Shown: piece by piece, positions 35,903 through 43,915 of the stretch
How positions within the stretch are numbered: position 1 is the first letter of the stretch
How the letters are laid out: every line of letters starts with the position of its first letter
Origin: ZAX-1 sp046533095
Lineage (GTDB): Bacteria; Bacillota; Clostridia; Lachnospirales; Lachnospiraceae
NCBI GenBank assembly: GCA_046533095.1
Contig: JAJQRA010000007.1
Location: forward strand, 1 to 64,000
Direction of reading: 5' to 3'
Length of the DNA stretch: 64,000 bases
The notes under the pieces: generated by a model
Told to the model about the DNA's origin: nothing
Seen by the model: the letters and a program-made list of their open reading frames with translations, nothing else
The model's database searches: none
Translations under genes and position numbers: made by a program

Positions 35903-36476
35903 TCTCAAAGCCTCCAAATATATTGTCAATAAGCAAATCAAGAACTTTGTCCCGCTGTTCTTTTATACTGAAGTCATAACCGAAAAGTTCACAGCTTTGT
36001 TCTTTTCTTAAAAACAGAGTCTGCAATATCGATGTAAAGGCAAACGCTAAGATAAATTGCTCTTTCTCTGAAATGCCGATATTCCCCAATGTTCTATTAA
36101 ATCCTACAGCAGACTTTATTGTGTTATCATCTTTTTTAGGATTTTTATAATCGTGCAAAATAGAAATTCTTGATACGGCTGGATTGTCCACAAGAAAATC
36201 AGCCACTAATTTTGCTGTAAACTTCAACCTTTCCGCAGGATTTTGTTTCGGTATTGACGGAGCAAATGCAACAATCACATTGGCAATCATCCGCTCTATA
36301 CACATTTCAATTAGGTTTTCTTTTGTTTGAAAGTGATAATTTATTAGACCTATACCAACGTGTGACTTTTCCGCAATGCTGCGGGTGTTTATACTCGCTA
36401 CATCTCCCTCGCTTTCGGTAATAAGGCTTATTGTTGTTTCTATGATTTTTTCTCTTACCTCGCCTGACTTTTTCAT
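35895..36476 (-). CDS. TetR-family transcriptional regulator
   Basis: 193 residues. The N-terminal helix-turn-helix reads REKIIETTISLITESEGDVA and IAEKSHVGIGLINYHF, with the typical YHF recognition-helix ending. The C-terminal ligand domain is not diagnostic. The ATG at 36476 follows CAGGAGG; the longer reading upstream crosses the promoter. It sits directly behind a consensus promoter with a perfect palindrome next to the -10 box, so it probably represses itself and the membrane protein gene that overlaps its end. Confidence 0.9.
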   Translation of the reverse strand: MKKSGEVREKIIETTISLITESEGDVASINTRSIAEKSHVGIGLINYHFQTKENLIEMCIERMIANVIVAFAPSIPKQNPAERLKFTAKLVADFLVDNPAVSRISILHDYKNPKKDDNTIKSAVGFNRTLGNIGISEKEQFILAFAFTSILQTLFLRKEQSCELFGYDFSIKEQRDKVLDLLIDNIFGGFENE

Positions 36477-36502
36477 GAATTGCCTCCTGGCTGAACAATG
36501 AT

Positions 36503-36545
36503 TTGAACATAGTTCAATTATAAGCATTTTTAATAGATTTGTCAA
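36503..36545 (-). promoter_or_regulatory. Promoter and operator of the TetR/membrane-protein operon
   Basis: Minus-strand TTGACA (36545-36540) and TATAAT (36522-36517) are spaced 17 bp. TTGAACATAGTTCAA (36503-36517), with perfect 6-bp arms, touches the -10 box, the expected position of a TetR operator. Confidence 0.8.
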
Positions 36546-36567
36546 GTAGTAAGTATAGCCGAGGTTG

Positions 36568-36762
36568 TCATCTATAAAACTGCGTAGCGTTTGTAAATTC
36601 GTCCATGACAAAATGGACGTGGATTGGAACCATGCCACCATACTTGCGGTCGGCAAGGTAGAACAACCGCTAGAACAGCTGCGTATATAAAATGGATACG
36701 AGAAAATTAAAGCTGCTGTCATTGTCGGGGATTAGGGCAAAGAGTGCGATTTTCTTCTCCCT
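36568..36762 (-). pseudogene. Remnant of a VirD4/TraG-type conjugation coupling protein
   Basis: IALFALIPDNDSSFNFLVSI, LYTQLF, an in-frame TAG, then RLFYLADRKYGG and VHFVMDEFTN match the ATPase core of coupling proteins from Tn1549-like elements; MDEF is the Walker B motif. Both ends are missing. Confidence 0.75.
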
Positions 36763-37033
36763 ACTGCCCCATGATGGCATCTACCGCCTGAAGAAAAGAC
36801 AGGCCTTTCACTTTTATAAGGTAGTCTAAAGCCGACCTGCCACCAAAGCCCTGCGAGCACCAGTTCCACAGGCCGTTGTTTGAAATGCGCAGGCTGTCAT
36901 GGGTACGGGTCGTATACTCGCCGCCACTGACATGGACAAGCTCGTTCGGCTCGTAATTTTTCAGGTAGGTGAGCAGATCCATCTGTTTTGCTTCTAGGAT
37001 TACTTTTGCAGGGATATACGGCATTGCAGGCAC
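36761..37033 (-). pseudogene. N-terminal remnant of a toprim/primase-like (DUF3991-type) mobile-element protein
   Basis: PYIPAKVILEAKQMDLLTYL, GEYTTRTHDSLRISNNGLW and GGRSALDYLIKVKGLSFLQA match the zinc-finger-like start of the DUF3991/toprim proteins of Tn1549-type elements. The frame stops at MGQ after 90 residues; intact homologues run to about 300. It is fused to coupling-protein debris on one side and helicase debris on the other. Confidence 0.7.
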
Positions 37034-37240
37034 CTATCTTCCCATGGTTGACTGGTGTTTTAGCTTCAGCTTAATGGGGCTTATTAGGGCAATGTCCTTG
37101 TATCCCACAAATGACAGAGCTGTTTCGTCGATGTCCTCAGCTGAACGCACCGGGGACTTGCTCGTCATAATCTGTGAAATGAACTTCTGCTTGTTTTCAA
37201 CGAGCTACCACAAATAGCTGTCAAAAGAGGCTTGCTGTCA
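37034..37240 (-). pseudogene. Remnant of a conjugative-element DNA methylase/helicase
   Basis: ASFDSYLW, an in-frame TAG, then LVENKQKFISQIMTSKSPVR and SAEDIDETALSF match a conserved helicase segment of the large methylase-helicase protein carried by Tn1549-like elements. The remainder is deleted or scrambled. Confidence 0.7.
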
Positions 37241-37285
37241 AGGTACTTTTTCAAGATTATTTATTTTCAGCGAATCTCACAAACG

Positions 37286-37522
37286 CTACGCTACCCAATC
37301 GGATTGCCTTGATTTGAATATACACAACTTTCGAGGAAATACTAATCGAAACTTATCTTTCACGAGGGAGCGCGTGTCCGGCTGACCGTACAAATCATAC
37401 TCAAACGTGATACCATAAAAAGTGTCCTCAAAGTGAGCCAGGTGGTACACAAATCTTTCCCCGGTCGCAAGAAAAGTGGCCAGAAAAAGGAGCGCTGAAA
37501 TAATATATTTTACAATTCGCAT
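37286..37522 (-). CDS. Short membrane-anchored protein under the agr-type operator, probably truncated
   Basis: About 78 residues: an N-terminal membrane segment (IVKYIISALLFLATFLATGE) followed by a hydrophilic stretch with FEDTFYGITFEYDLYGQPD. GGGGGCGG precedes the ATG at 37522. It diverges from the AgrD-like gene, and two of the repeated regulatory boxes point toward it, so it belongs to the same regulon. The C terminus (RQSDWVA) ends at a 13-bp sequence that recurs inverted at 36582-36594, suggesting truncation at a rearrangement. The family was not recognised. Confidence 0.5.
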   Translation of the reverse strand: MRIVKYIISALLFLATFLATGERFVYHLAHFEDTFYGITFEYDLYGQPDTRSLVKDKFRLVFPRKLCIFKSRQSDWVA

Positions 37523-37584
37523 AGGCACCGCCCCCTGTGTTTTTATATCATCAACATACCATCATAAAATTCCCCTGTGTAAAA

Positions 37585-37707
37585 TTTGGCGCGAATGGTA
37601 TGAAATCCCGCGCGAACGGTACAAAATTACCATTCGCGCCAAAATAACAACCATTCGCGCCAAAAAACACACAAGAGATTGTTTTTGTGAGATATTACTG
37701 CTACAAT
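37585..37707. promoter_or_regulatory. Divergent LytTR-type operator boxes and agrD promoter
   Basis: Four copies of a 15-bp box (best form ACCATTCGCGCCAAA) are present. Two are on the minus strand (37585-37599 and 37606-37620) and two on the plus strand (37629-37643 and 37650-37664). Within each pair the starts are 21 bp apart, two helical turns, as for AgrA/LytTR direct repeats. The plus pair ends 14 bp before TTGTTT (37679-37684), 17 bp, TACAAT (37702-37707), the probable agrD promoter. Confidence 0.8.
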
Positions 37708-37727
37708 AAGAAAAGGGATTTCAAACC

Positions 37728-37871
37728 ATGAGAAATCAAACTAGCAAAACATCGCTAAAACTACATAAGCTGCTTTGCGCAGTTGCTAAAAGGTCGGCTA
37801 ATTCCGGCGCAGGGCTGGCGAGTATTTTAGGATACTACCAGCCAAAAGTCCCGGAAAGAATCTCAAAGTAG
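37728..37871 (+). CDS. agrD: AgrD-like cyclic autoinducer peptide precursor
   Basis: A 47-residue frame starts at 37728 after AAAAGGGA. It has the three AgrD parts: a basic amphipathic leader (KTSLKLHKLLCAVAKRS), a small-residue segment (ANSGAGLA) and the charged recognition tail YQPKVPERISK, whose YQPKxP motif is typical of clostridial AgrD peptides. The ring cysteine expected five residues before the tail is replaced by serine (SILGY before YQPKVP). The product may therefore be a lactone rather than a thiolactone. It is followed by the regulator, kinase and AgrB genes. The identity rests on size, motif and context. Confidence 0.75.
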   Translation: MRNQTSKTSLKLHKLLCAVAKRSANSGAGLASILGYYQPKVPERISK

Positions 37872-37901
37872 TGTTCCTGACAATCAACCGGAGGTCGGCG
37901 T

Positions 37902-38603
37902 ATGAAAATAGCCATATGCGAGGATGAAAAAATCCACCAGAATACCCTTCAGGGTATGTTGAAAAAATGGGCGGCTGATTCGCGACGAGAAATAGACGTC
38001 TCGATTTTTGACAATGCCGAAGCCCTTTTAATGCTGTGGGAGGACGTCGTTTTTGACGTTCTCATCCTTGATATTGAAATGAAGAAAATGAGCGGTATGG
38101 AACTGGCAAAGACTATACGCCGGATTGACGGCGACGTCATCATTATTTTTGTGACCAGCCATTCCAGCTATAGCTTGGAGGGGTATGAGGTAAATCCGCT
38201 GCACTATCTCACCAAACCGCTTCAGGAACAGAAATTTTTCAAAGTATTGGACAAAGCGTTCGCGATTTATCTGCTCCAAGGCAGGCACGGACTTGTAATA
38301 AATGCCGAAGCCGGGCTTCAAAAAATCCCGCCCGATACGATTTCTTACATTGCCATCTATTCCCATGACGCGAAGGTGTATACTTCCGGCGGGTTGTACC
38401 TGAGCCGAACAACCATCAAGGAATTGTCAAAGACTCTGCCGGCTCATTTCGTTAACTGCCACCGCTCGTATATCGTCAATATGTTCAAGGTTGACTGCGT
38501 TTTCAGCGACCACGTCATTATGACGGACGGCAAAGAAATCCCGGTGAGCAGAGCCAATTCAAAGCAAGTCAGAGAGCTGTTTATTCAGCTTAGAACGGGG
38601 TGA
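37902..38603 (+). CDS. LytTR-family response regulator (AgrA-like)
   Basis: 233 residues. The receiver domain has the acidic pair CEDE near residue 7, the phosphorylation site D57 in VLILDIEMKKMSG, and FVTSHSSYSLEGYEVNPLHY with the switch residues. The LytTR DNA-binding domain starts near residue 135, with GLYLSRTTIKELSKTLP and FVNCHRSYIVNM. It should bind the 21-bp-phased box pairs seen upstream of agrD and of the exporter genes. It lies 30 bp after agrD and 3 bp before the kinase gene. Confidence 0.93.
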   Translation: MKIAICEDEKIHQNTLQGMLKKWAADSRREIDVSIFDNAEALLMLWEDVVFDVLILDIEMKKMSGMELAKTIRRIDGDVIIIFVTSHSSYSLEGYEVNPLHYLTKPLQEQKFFKVLDKAFAIYLLQGRHGLVINAEAGLQKIPPDTISYIAIYSHDAKVYTSGGLYLSRTTIKELSKTLPAHFVNCHRSYIVNMFKVDCVFSDHVIMTDGKEIPVSRANSKQVRELFIQLRTG

Positions 38604-38606
38604 GGC

Positions 38607-40004
38607 ATGACAGCCGAGTGGATAATTGTCGAGACCCTGGCGGTGTTCGTTGAAAGCTTAGCCAAGGTATACTTCCTGAACAGCCAGCTCCCAAAAAAAT
38701 CCGGGTTTCGAGGGTTTTTCGCCCTGTTATCCTCCGTGCTGATAAGCTGGGGCTTAGTCGGCACGTTTGCCGGAGTAAATCAAATCGTGTACGACGTGAC
38801 CGACATAGTAATCACGGCCGTGTTCGTATACCTACTTACAGACGCTTCGATAGAGCGAAAAATTTTCAATGTCTTTTTAGTAGTCGCGATTCCGTTTGCC
38901 GCAACAATGGTCGGCGCGGGTATGGTAAATCTGGTCTTTGATACCACGTTCAGCCACACGCTTTATAATCAGGATACGTCGCGGCTTCTCTCGATTCTTT
39001 TCATAAAAGCGATTGAGCTTATGACTTTTGTGCTGATTTCAAAAAAACAGCTTTTCGGCGGCAGCACCGGGCGCACCCCGGCGATAGTTCTGATGGTCAA
39101 TTCCGTCTTGTGTATCATTATCGAGTTTCTTCTGTGGGCGCTTTTACGCGCGGGCTCCAAGGCTGAGGCAGACAGGCTTCTTGTGGCTATGTCGGTCTGT
39201 GCGCTGCCGATTTTGATAGCCGGATTTGTTATGTATGACATTTTCGCGAGACTGGAGCGGCAAAAATCCGAGCTTTCAAACAGGCTTCAGCGCTCGGACA
39301 TGGAAATGACCTTCCGCGAGGAGGTCAAGAATATGCATACGGATTTGCAAAAATGGCGGCACGAATATAAAAATCACCTAATCGCAATCGGGGGATATAT
39401 AGCAAGCGGCGAGCAGAGCGAAGCACTCCGATACCTCGAAAAAGTCGCCGGAGCGCAGCTAATCGCAAAGCCGCTGATTACCACAAATAATCAGGCGCTT
39501 GACGCGGTCATAAACTCAAAGCTGTGGCTGGCGAAGACCCGCGGAATCGACGTGAGCGCGCAATCGGCGTTCCCCGAATCCGGGGGAATCAAGCGAATGA
39601 CGGATGGGGACTTGTGTTCGATTATCGGAAATTTGCTGGACAACTCTATCGAGTCCTGTGACCGAATGGCGGAAACCGACAAAAAATTCCTGACCCTTGA
39701 GCTTTTGGTCAAGGGCAACAACCTTTTTCTGATGATTTATAACAGCTACATAGGCGAAATAAAACGCGACGGCGAGTTGTTCATATCGTCAAAAGGCAGC
39801 CCGTATAACGGAATCGGGCTAAAATATGTCGATTCCATAATCGGCAGGTATGGGGGCTACGCCTCAAGGGAGTACAACAACGGCGTTTTTTCGACGCAGG
39901 TAATGATTCCGCTCTTAGAGCCGAACGGAGGTACATATCGTGCAAAAAATCATAGATTACTTTACAGGCTTTTGGATAAAGGAAGGGCTCGTTTCGAGCG
40001 GTGA
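38607..40004 (+). CDS. AgrC-like sensor histidine kinase
   Basis: About 465 residues. The N-terminal half has six or so membrane segments and would bind the cyclic peptide outside the cell. The kinase half has the Spo0B-type dimerisation motif KWRHEYKNHLIAIGGYI with the phosphorylated histidine, and a GHKL ATPase with IIGNLLDNSIESC and GIGLKYVDSII. The start is a few bases after the regulator stop. The last 22 codons overlap the start of the AgrB gene in another frame; the family usually ends near FSTQVMIPL, so the tail may be an extension. Confidence 0.92.
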   Translation: MTAEWIIVETLAVFVESLAKVYFLNSQLPKKSGFRGFFALLSSVLISWGLVGTFAGVNQIVYDVTDIVITAVFVYLLTDASIERKIFNVFLVVAIPFAATMVGAGMVNLVFDTTFSHTLYNQDTSRLLSILFIKAIELMTFVLISKKQLFGGSTGRTPAIVLMVNSVLCIIIEFLLWALLRAGSKAEADRLLVAMSVCALPILIAGFVMYDIFARLERQKSELSNRLQRSDMEMTFREEVKNMHTDLQKWRHEYKNHLIAIGGYIASGEQSEALRYLEKVAGAQLIAKPLITTNNQALDAVINSKLWLAKTRGIDVSAQSAFPESGGIKRMTDGDLCSIIGNLLDNSIESCDRMAETDKKFLTLELLVKGNNLFLMIYNSYIGEIKRDGELFISSKGSPYNGIGLKYVDSIIGRYGGYASREYNNGVFSTQVMIPLLEPNGGTYRAKNHRLLYRLLDKGRARFER

Positions 40005-40547
40005 CTTGGATATATACGCCTATGGGCTTGAGCTTTTTATCTCAACCGTGTTAAACATCGCCGCGCTGCTTGCGCTCGGTCTGATATTCGACAGGCTGAC
40101 TGACACGGTCATTGTTCTGGCGGTCATGCTGCCGATGCAGTCGTTCGCGGGCGGGTACCACGCTGATACTCATCTTAGATGTTCCTGATTATGATAATCG
40201 GTTGGTTTCCCGCGATGTGGCTGATAGACATTTTTAATGACAAGATGGCTTTCATAGTATCATGTGCAGCGTTAGCGAAGGTTATCGCGCTGACGCCTGT
40301 ACGTCATGTCAACGTGCCAATGAGCGCGGAGCGGGTTAAGACCGTAAAATTATACTCCCGGATAACCGGAATTGCGGTTGTTATAATATCCACGCTACTG
40401 CTGTTTTTCGGCGAGGGGTTTGCGCGCCTTGGAATAGCGATGTCAGTTACTATGGGCGTCTTAGCGGTGTCACTACTCGCGGCGTGTATAAAAAAACAGA
40501 TTTGTGCATATATGATTTCTGCGTCCATTGGGCGAGTCACATGTTGA
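39940..40547 (+). pseudogene. agrB: AgrB-type peptide maturase with a frameshift
   Basis: A GTG at 39940 behind GGAGGT opens a membrane protein. The AgrB active site reads SFAGGYHADTHLRC, with H74 and C81 seven residues apart as in the family. Directly after this cysteine the frame stops (TGTTCCTGA). One extra T at 40182-40183 would give RCFLIMIIGWFPAMWLI and continue through four more membrane segments to 40547, giving the usual size of about 200 residues. As read, the protein is split. AgrB cuts and cyclises the AgrD peptide, so the state of this gene decides whether the system works. Mutation, phase variation and sequencing error are all possible. Confidence 0.8.
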
Positions 40548-40690
40548 TGGTTGCTGTGTTAACTACATCTTAATTTGTTTGTCCGATGAAGCCTTAGGTG
40601 CGGTTATAATTTTGACAACTCCAATCGACATCAATGCACTAATCAAAGGCGCGGAAAATATACGTAAGTAGAAGCCTGTCATTTGAGCTC

Positions 40691-40714
40691 GGCGTCCTCC
40701 ATTTGGAGGGCGCC
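40691..40714 (+). terminator. Hairpin ending the agr operon
   Basis: GGCG, T, CCTCC pairs with GGAGG, G, CGCC around a four-base loop, followed by an A-rich then T-rich stretch. It lies about 140 bp after the AgrB gene. Confidence 0.6.
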
Positions 40715-40831
40715 AAAAACTTTTTCAAATTTTTTGAAAAAAGGGTGACAATCGCCCCTCGAAAATTGTCTTAATAGTGAGAACATAATTATTAGTAGGA
40801 TTCACATGAAAAAAACAATATCTTGTGTTTT

Positions 40832-40922
40832 TGTGGCGCGAATGGTAATTTTATACCGCTCGCGCCAAAATAACGACCATTCGCGCCAAATTTTATACAG
40901 TAGTGGGTTGCTGTGGTATGCT
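40832..40922 (+). promoter_or_regulatory. LytTR-type operator boxes upstream of the exporter genes
   Basis: Two plus-strand boxes, ACCGCTCGCGCCAAA (40855-40869) and ACCATTCGCGCCAAA (40876-40890), start 21 bp apart. One inverted box sits at 40832-40846. A TATGCT at 40917-40922 could be the -10, with a weak -35 (TATACA, 40894-40899), as expected for an activated promoter. The rest of 40548-41031 shows no gene. Confidence 0.75.
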
Positions 40923-41031
40923 AATGATAGAAAATCGAGGCATGGAAAGGTTTACACGAGGTTTGCCTAACACGCTAAGCCTCGTGTAGATACGCAGATT
41001 AGTCCGGCAATCAAGATGTTAGGAGCAAGCT

Positions 41032-43248
41032 ATGTTAAAAAAATCTTTATACGTAAAACACCGATTTCTTGGAAATATGATGGTAATTGTGCAGGGTCTA
41101 ATACTTATCCTGCTGACAATCGCTGTGGTGAGCCAGCAATACTTAAACGCTTGGCAGGCGTATCCCGCCGACGACCGGGCGACCGCTATATATTTACACG
41201 ATATTCCCTCGGATAAAGAGTTTCAAACGGAAATTGGAATAAAGTCAGTTGCCGACAAATACTCTCTGTTCATTATCAGGCGAGAATCAATGCTGGATAA
41301 CGAAGGCTCGGTCAGGGGGTTCGTCCTCGGCGTATACGGCGACGCACGGTCAAATGATATAGCCTTGTCGTTTTATGACCAAAAGGTTTTGAGCGGGGGC
41401 AGCTTTGAAACACTTATGAATTCAGACAGCGCCGACAGTACCCTTGGCGTTGAAGCCGGGAGCGTTAACAGTCTTGGCGATATAGCTTCTTTCCGATTTT
41501 ACGAGCGTTTTGTCGTAAAACACCTCTCACAGCTGATTGACGACAGCGGCGGTATAAACGGCGCTTATTATTTTATAGGCGTGGACGCGGACACGAAAAC
41601 GGAATTTCTCAGCGATATTTCAGCCGTAAGCGGACTTTCGGAAAATGATCTGCTGACCGAAAAAAGCGGAGAGATTCAGGTTAGTGGTCTGATGAGAAAA
41701 GTCCCCAATGTATTGTTAGCCGCCGATATATTTTTGAATTTAATATTTTTCGTCGTACTCGCCGTAAGGAGCTTGGAAAAGCAAGGAAAGCTAACGCTGC
41801 TGGGCTGGTCAAAGGCCGCTTTTATCAGGGAAATATTCGGAGTATATTTTATAACAAGCATAATCGCCGTTCCAATACTCATAATCGGCGGCTTAATAAT
41901 CTCGGGCTGGGGCGGTTTTTTCGCGGCTCTGCTGAGCTTCTTCGCCGGGGCGGCCGCTTTGAATCTGTTGTTAACTCTCGCGGAGATAGCGGTTGCTAGC
42001 GTCGTCATTATTATGACAAAACCGCTTGATTCAATCAAAGGCCGTATCCCCAAAAAGCCACTATACGCGCTGACGGTTTTGGCGTATATGATAATAAGTG
42101 TCGGGTTTATGGTTAGCGGCAGCGCAATGGATTTGCCGATGAAAGATTTATCTGAAAACGCGCGTCTGTCAAAAAATTGGGCGAATGTCTCTAATTATCA
42201 GCTAATGCGAAGCATTTCCTTGGGGCAGGATGAAAGCAGCTTTAAGGGGCAGTCCAAGCAGTTAGACGAGGATTTATATAACTGGTATAGCTCGGTGTCG
42301 CAGGAGGACGGGGTATACCTGATTCAGGCGCAGTATTACGGCTCCGACATACTGGACATTTGGGCGGGCGGTGTGTACAGCAGCGTCCCCGCCGCTCCAT
42401 ATTGGAGGTTTACCATATCGCCGAATTACGCTGAGAAAATTGGTATTCAGCTTGACCCGGAGACTATTTCGCAGGCGGAGAGCGGAAAACGCCTCTATCT
42501 GATACCTGATACGCTGATCGGAGCGGAGCGCGATACAATGATCGCGCTGATAGAGGAGCAGGATGTAATGGGTATCGGCGCGGGGGATATTCAGACAAAA
42601 TTCACACAGGATAAAGAATTTTTATTCATTTTTTATACACCCGACAAGGAATTCTTCACATGGGCGGCGGACTCAAAGGGCGGCACGATGGCGGCCGCCC
42701 CGATTATCTATGTAGCCACTCCGGAAAACATGCGCTTCTTTGAGACGGGAAGCCTGAAAGCCTCCGGGTTAAACGGGTACATAAAATTCGAGAATGAAAG
42801 CGTAATGAATAAATACGCTCAGGCGGATATATTAAGCCGGTTTAACTTATCCGACAATGCCGTGGCCTTTACGGCAGTTCGGGTTTATATTGACGGTTTG
42901 CAGAAAGACATCATGCAAACTATCGTATGGTTCGGCGCGGCGTTTTTGGTTCTGATTGTCATTCTAACGGCAATGCTGCTCACCTTTGCCACTGTTTTCC
43001 GCGTCTCCAATCAAGAAAAAATAAACGTCAAGAAATTCCTCGGCTTTAGCTTTTTTCAGCTCTATCGAATGCCGATTCTGTTCATATTGTGCGCCGTCGC
43101 TTTAGAGGTCGTGGCTATGGTTTTGTTCCGCTCAAAATTCGGCTTATTGCTCGTCGTACTGTCATCGTTAATACAAGGCTTGATTTTCAGAAAATATATG
43201 AGCTGCTGTGAAATCAAGCAATTACTATCAGCATTTAAAGGAGAATAA
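41032..43248 (+). CDS. Large ABC permease of the bacteriocin-associated type
   Basis: 738 residues. One N-terminal membrane segment (MVIVQGLILILLTIAVVSQ), a long extracellular-type region, a central group of four membrane segments (residues 220-370), a second soluble region and a C-terminal group (about 625-720, including LFVLILMLL-like stretches and FRVSNQEKINVKKFLGFS). This layout is that of the bacteriocin-associated membrane proteins that pair with a small ABC ATPase. AGGAGC precedes the ATG. The ATPase gene follows 1 bp after the stop. The LytTR-type boxes upstream place it in the quorum-sensing regulon; the cargo is unknown. Confidence 0.75.
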   Translation: MLKKSLYVKHRFLGNMMVIVQGLILILLTIAVVSQQYLNAWQAYPADDRATAIYLHDIPSDKEFQTEIGIKSVADKYSLFIIRRESMLDNEGSVRGFVLGVYGDARSNDIALSFYDQKVLSGGSFETLMNSDSADSTLGVEAGSVNSLGDIASFRFYERFVVKHLSQLIDDSGGINGAYYFIGVDADTKTEFLSDISAVSGLSENDLLTEKSGEIQVSGLMRKVPNVLLAADIFLNLIFFVVLAVRSLEKQGKLTLLGWSKAAFIREIFGVYFITSIIAVPILIIGGLIISGWGGFFAALLSFFAGAAALNLLLTLAEIAVASVVIIMTKPLDSIKGRIPKKPLYALTVLAYMIISVGFMVSGSAMDLPMKDLSENARLSKNWANVSNYQLMRSISLGQDESSFKGQSKQLDEDLYNWYSSVSQEDGVYLIQAQYYGSDILDIWAGGVYSSVPAAPYWRFTISPNYAEKIGIQLDPETISQAESGKRLYLIPDTLIGAERDTMIALIEEQDVMGIGAGDIQTKFTQDKEFLFIFYTPDKEFFTWAADSKGGTMAAAPIIYVATPENMRFFETGSLKASGLNGYIKFENESVMNKYAQADILSRFNLSDNAVAFTAVRVYIDGLQKDIMQTIVWFGAAFLVLIVILTAMLLTFATVFRVSNQEKINVKKFLGFSFFQLYRMPILFILCAVALEVVAMVLFRSKFGLLLVVLSSLIQGLIFRKYMSCCEIKQLLSAFKGE

Positions 43249-43249
43249 A

Positions 43250-43900
43250 ATGAGCGCAGTTGAATTATTGAACGTAACGAAAAAGTTCGGGGCAAGAACA
43301 ATACTTAACGCGGTTTCTTTCTCGGTAGCCGAGGGGGAGCTGGTCGCTCTGGTCGGGCCCTCCGGCTGTGGCAAATCCACCATTCTTAATATGATAGGCT
43401 TATTGGAAACCTGTGACAGCGGCGAAATCCGAATTTTCGGCGAAAAAATTCCGAAAATCGAGAGCAAAAACGCAACCAAGCTGCGCCGCTGTGTGGTTAA
43501 CTATCTTTTTCAGTCCTTCGCGCTAATCGGCGATATGACGGTAGAGCAAAATCTGCTACTATCCATGCGTTTTTTAGATATTCAAGAAAAAGCGAAGCAC
43601 AACAGGATTAATAAAATATTAGACGAAGTAAATTTGCGTCAGCTAAAAGACGCGACGGTGAACACAATGTCAGGCGGAGAGCAGCAGAGAGTCGCGCTGG
43701 CAAGAGCGGTGCTAAAACCAGGGGCTTTGATATTAGCCGACGAACCGACGGGCTCGCTCGACGCGAACGCGGCCGGCAATGCCTTTATGCTAATCCAAGA
43801 GCTGTGCCGGCATTATAAAAAAACCGTGATTATGGTTACGCACAGCCCCGAATTGGCGCAGAAAGCCGACCGGACGGTGGATATGCTGGAACTGGGGTGA
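43250..43900 (+). CDS. ABC transporter ATPase of the agr-regulated exporter
   Basis: 216 residues: Walker A GPSGCGKST, signature MSGGEQQRVALARAVL, Walker B LILADEPTGSLD and switch MVTHSPELAQ. The compact size and DEPTGSLD are typical of the MacB/LolD group, which partners FtsX-like or bacteriocin-associated permeases. The ATG at 43250 overlaps the ribosome binding region of the preceding permease gene (AAAGGAGAATAAA), so both are made together. It could drive export of, or self-protection against, a peptide. No obvious bacteriocin gene was found in the window apart from the AgrD-like peptide. Confidence 0.93.
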   Translation: MSAVELLNVTKKFGARTILNAVSFSVAEGELVALVGPSGCGKSTILNMIGLLETCDSGEIRIFGEKIPKIESKNATKLRRCVVNYLFQSFALIGDMTVEQNLLLSMRFLDIQEKAKHNRINKILDEVNLRQLKDATVNTMSGGEQQRVALARAVLKPGALILADEPTGSLDANAAGNAFMLIQELCRHYKKTVIMVTHSPELAQKADRTVDMLELG

Positions 43901-43915
43901 TGGGGCGCGAAACGG

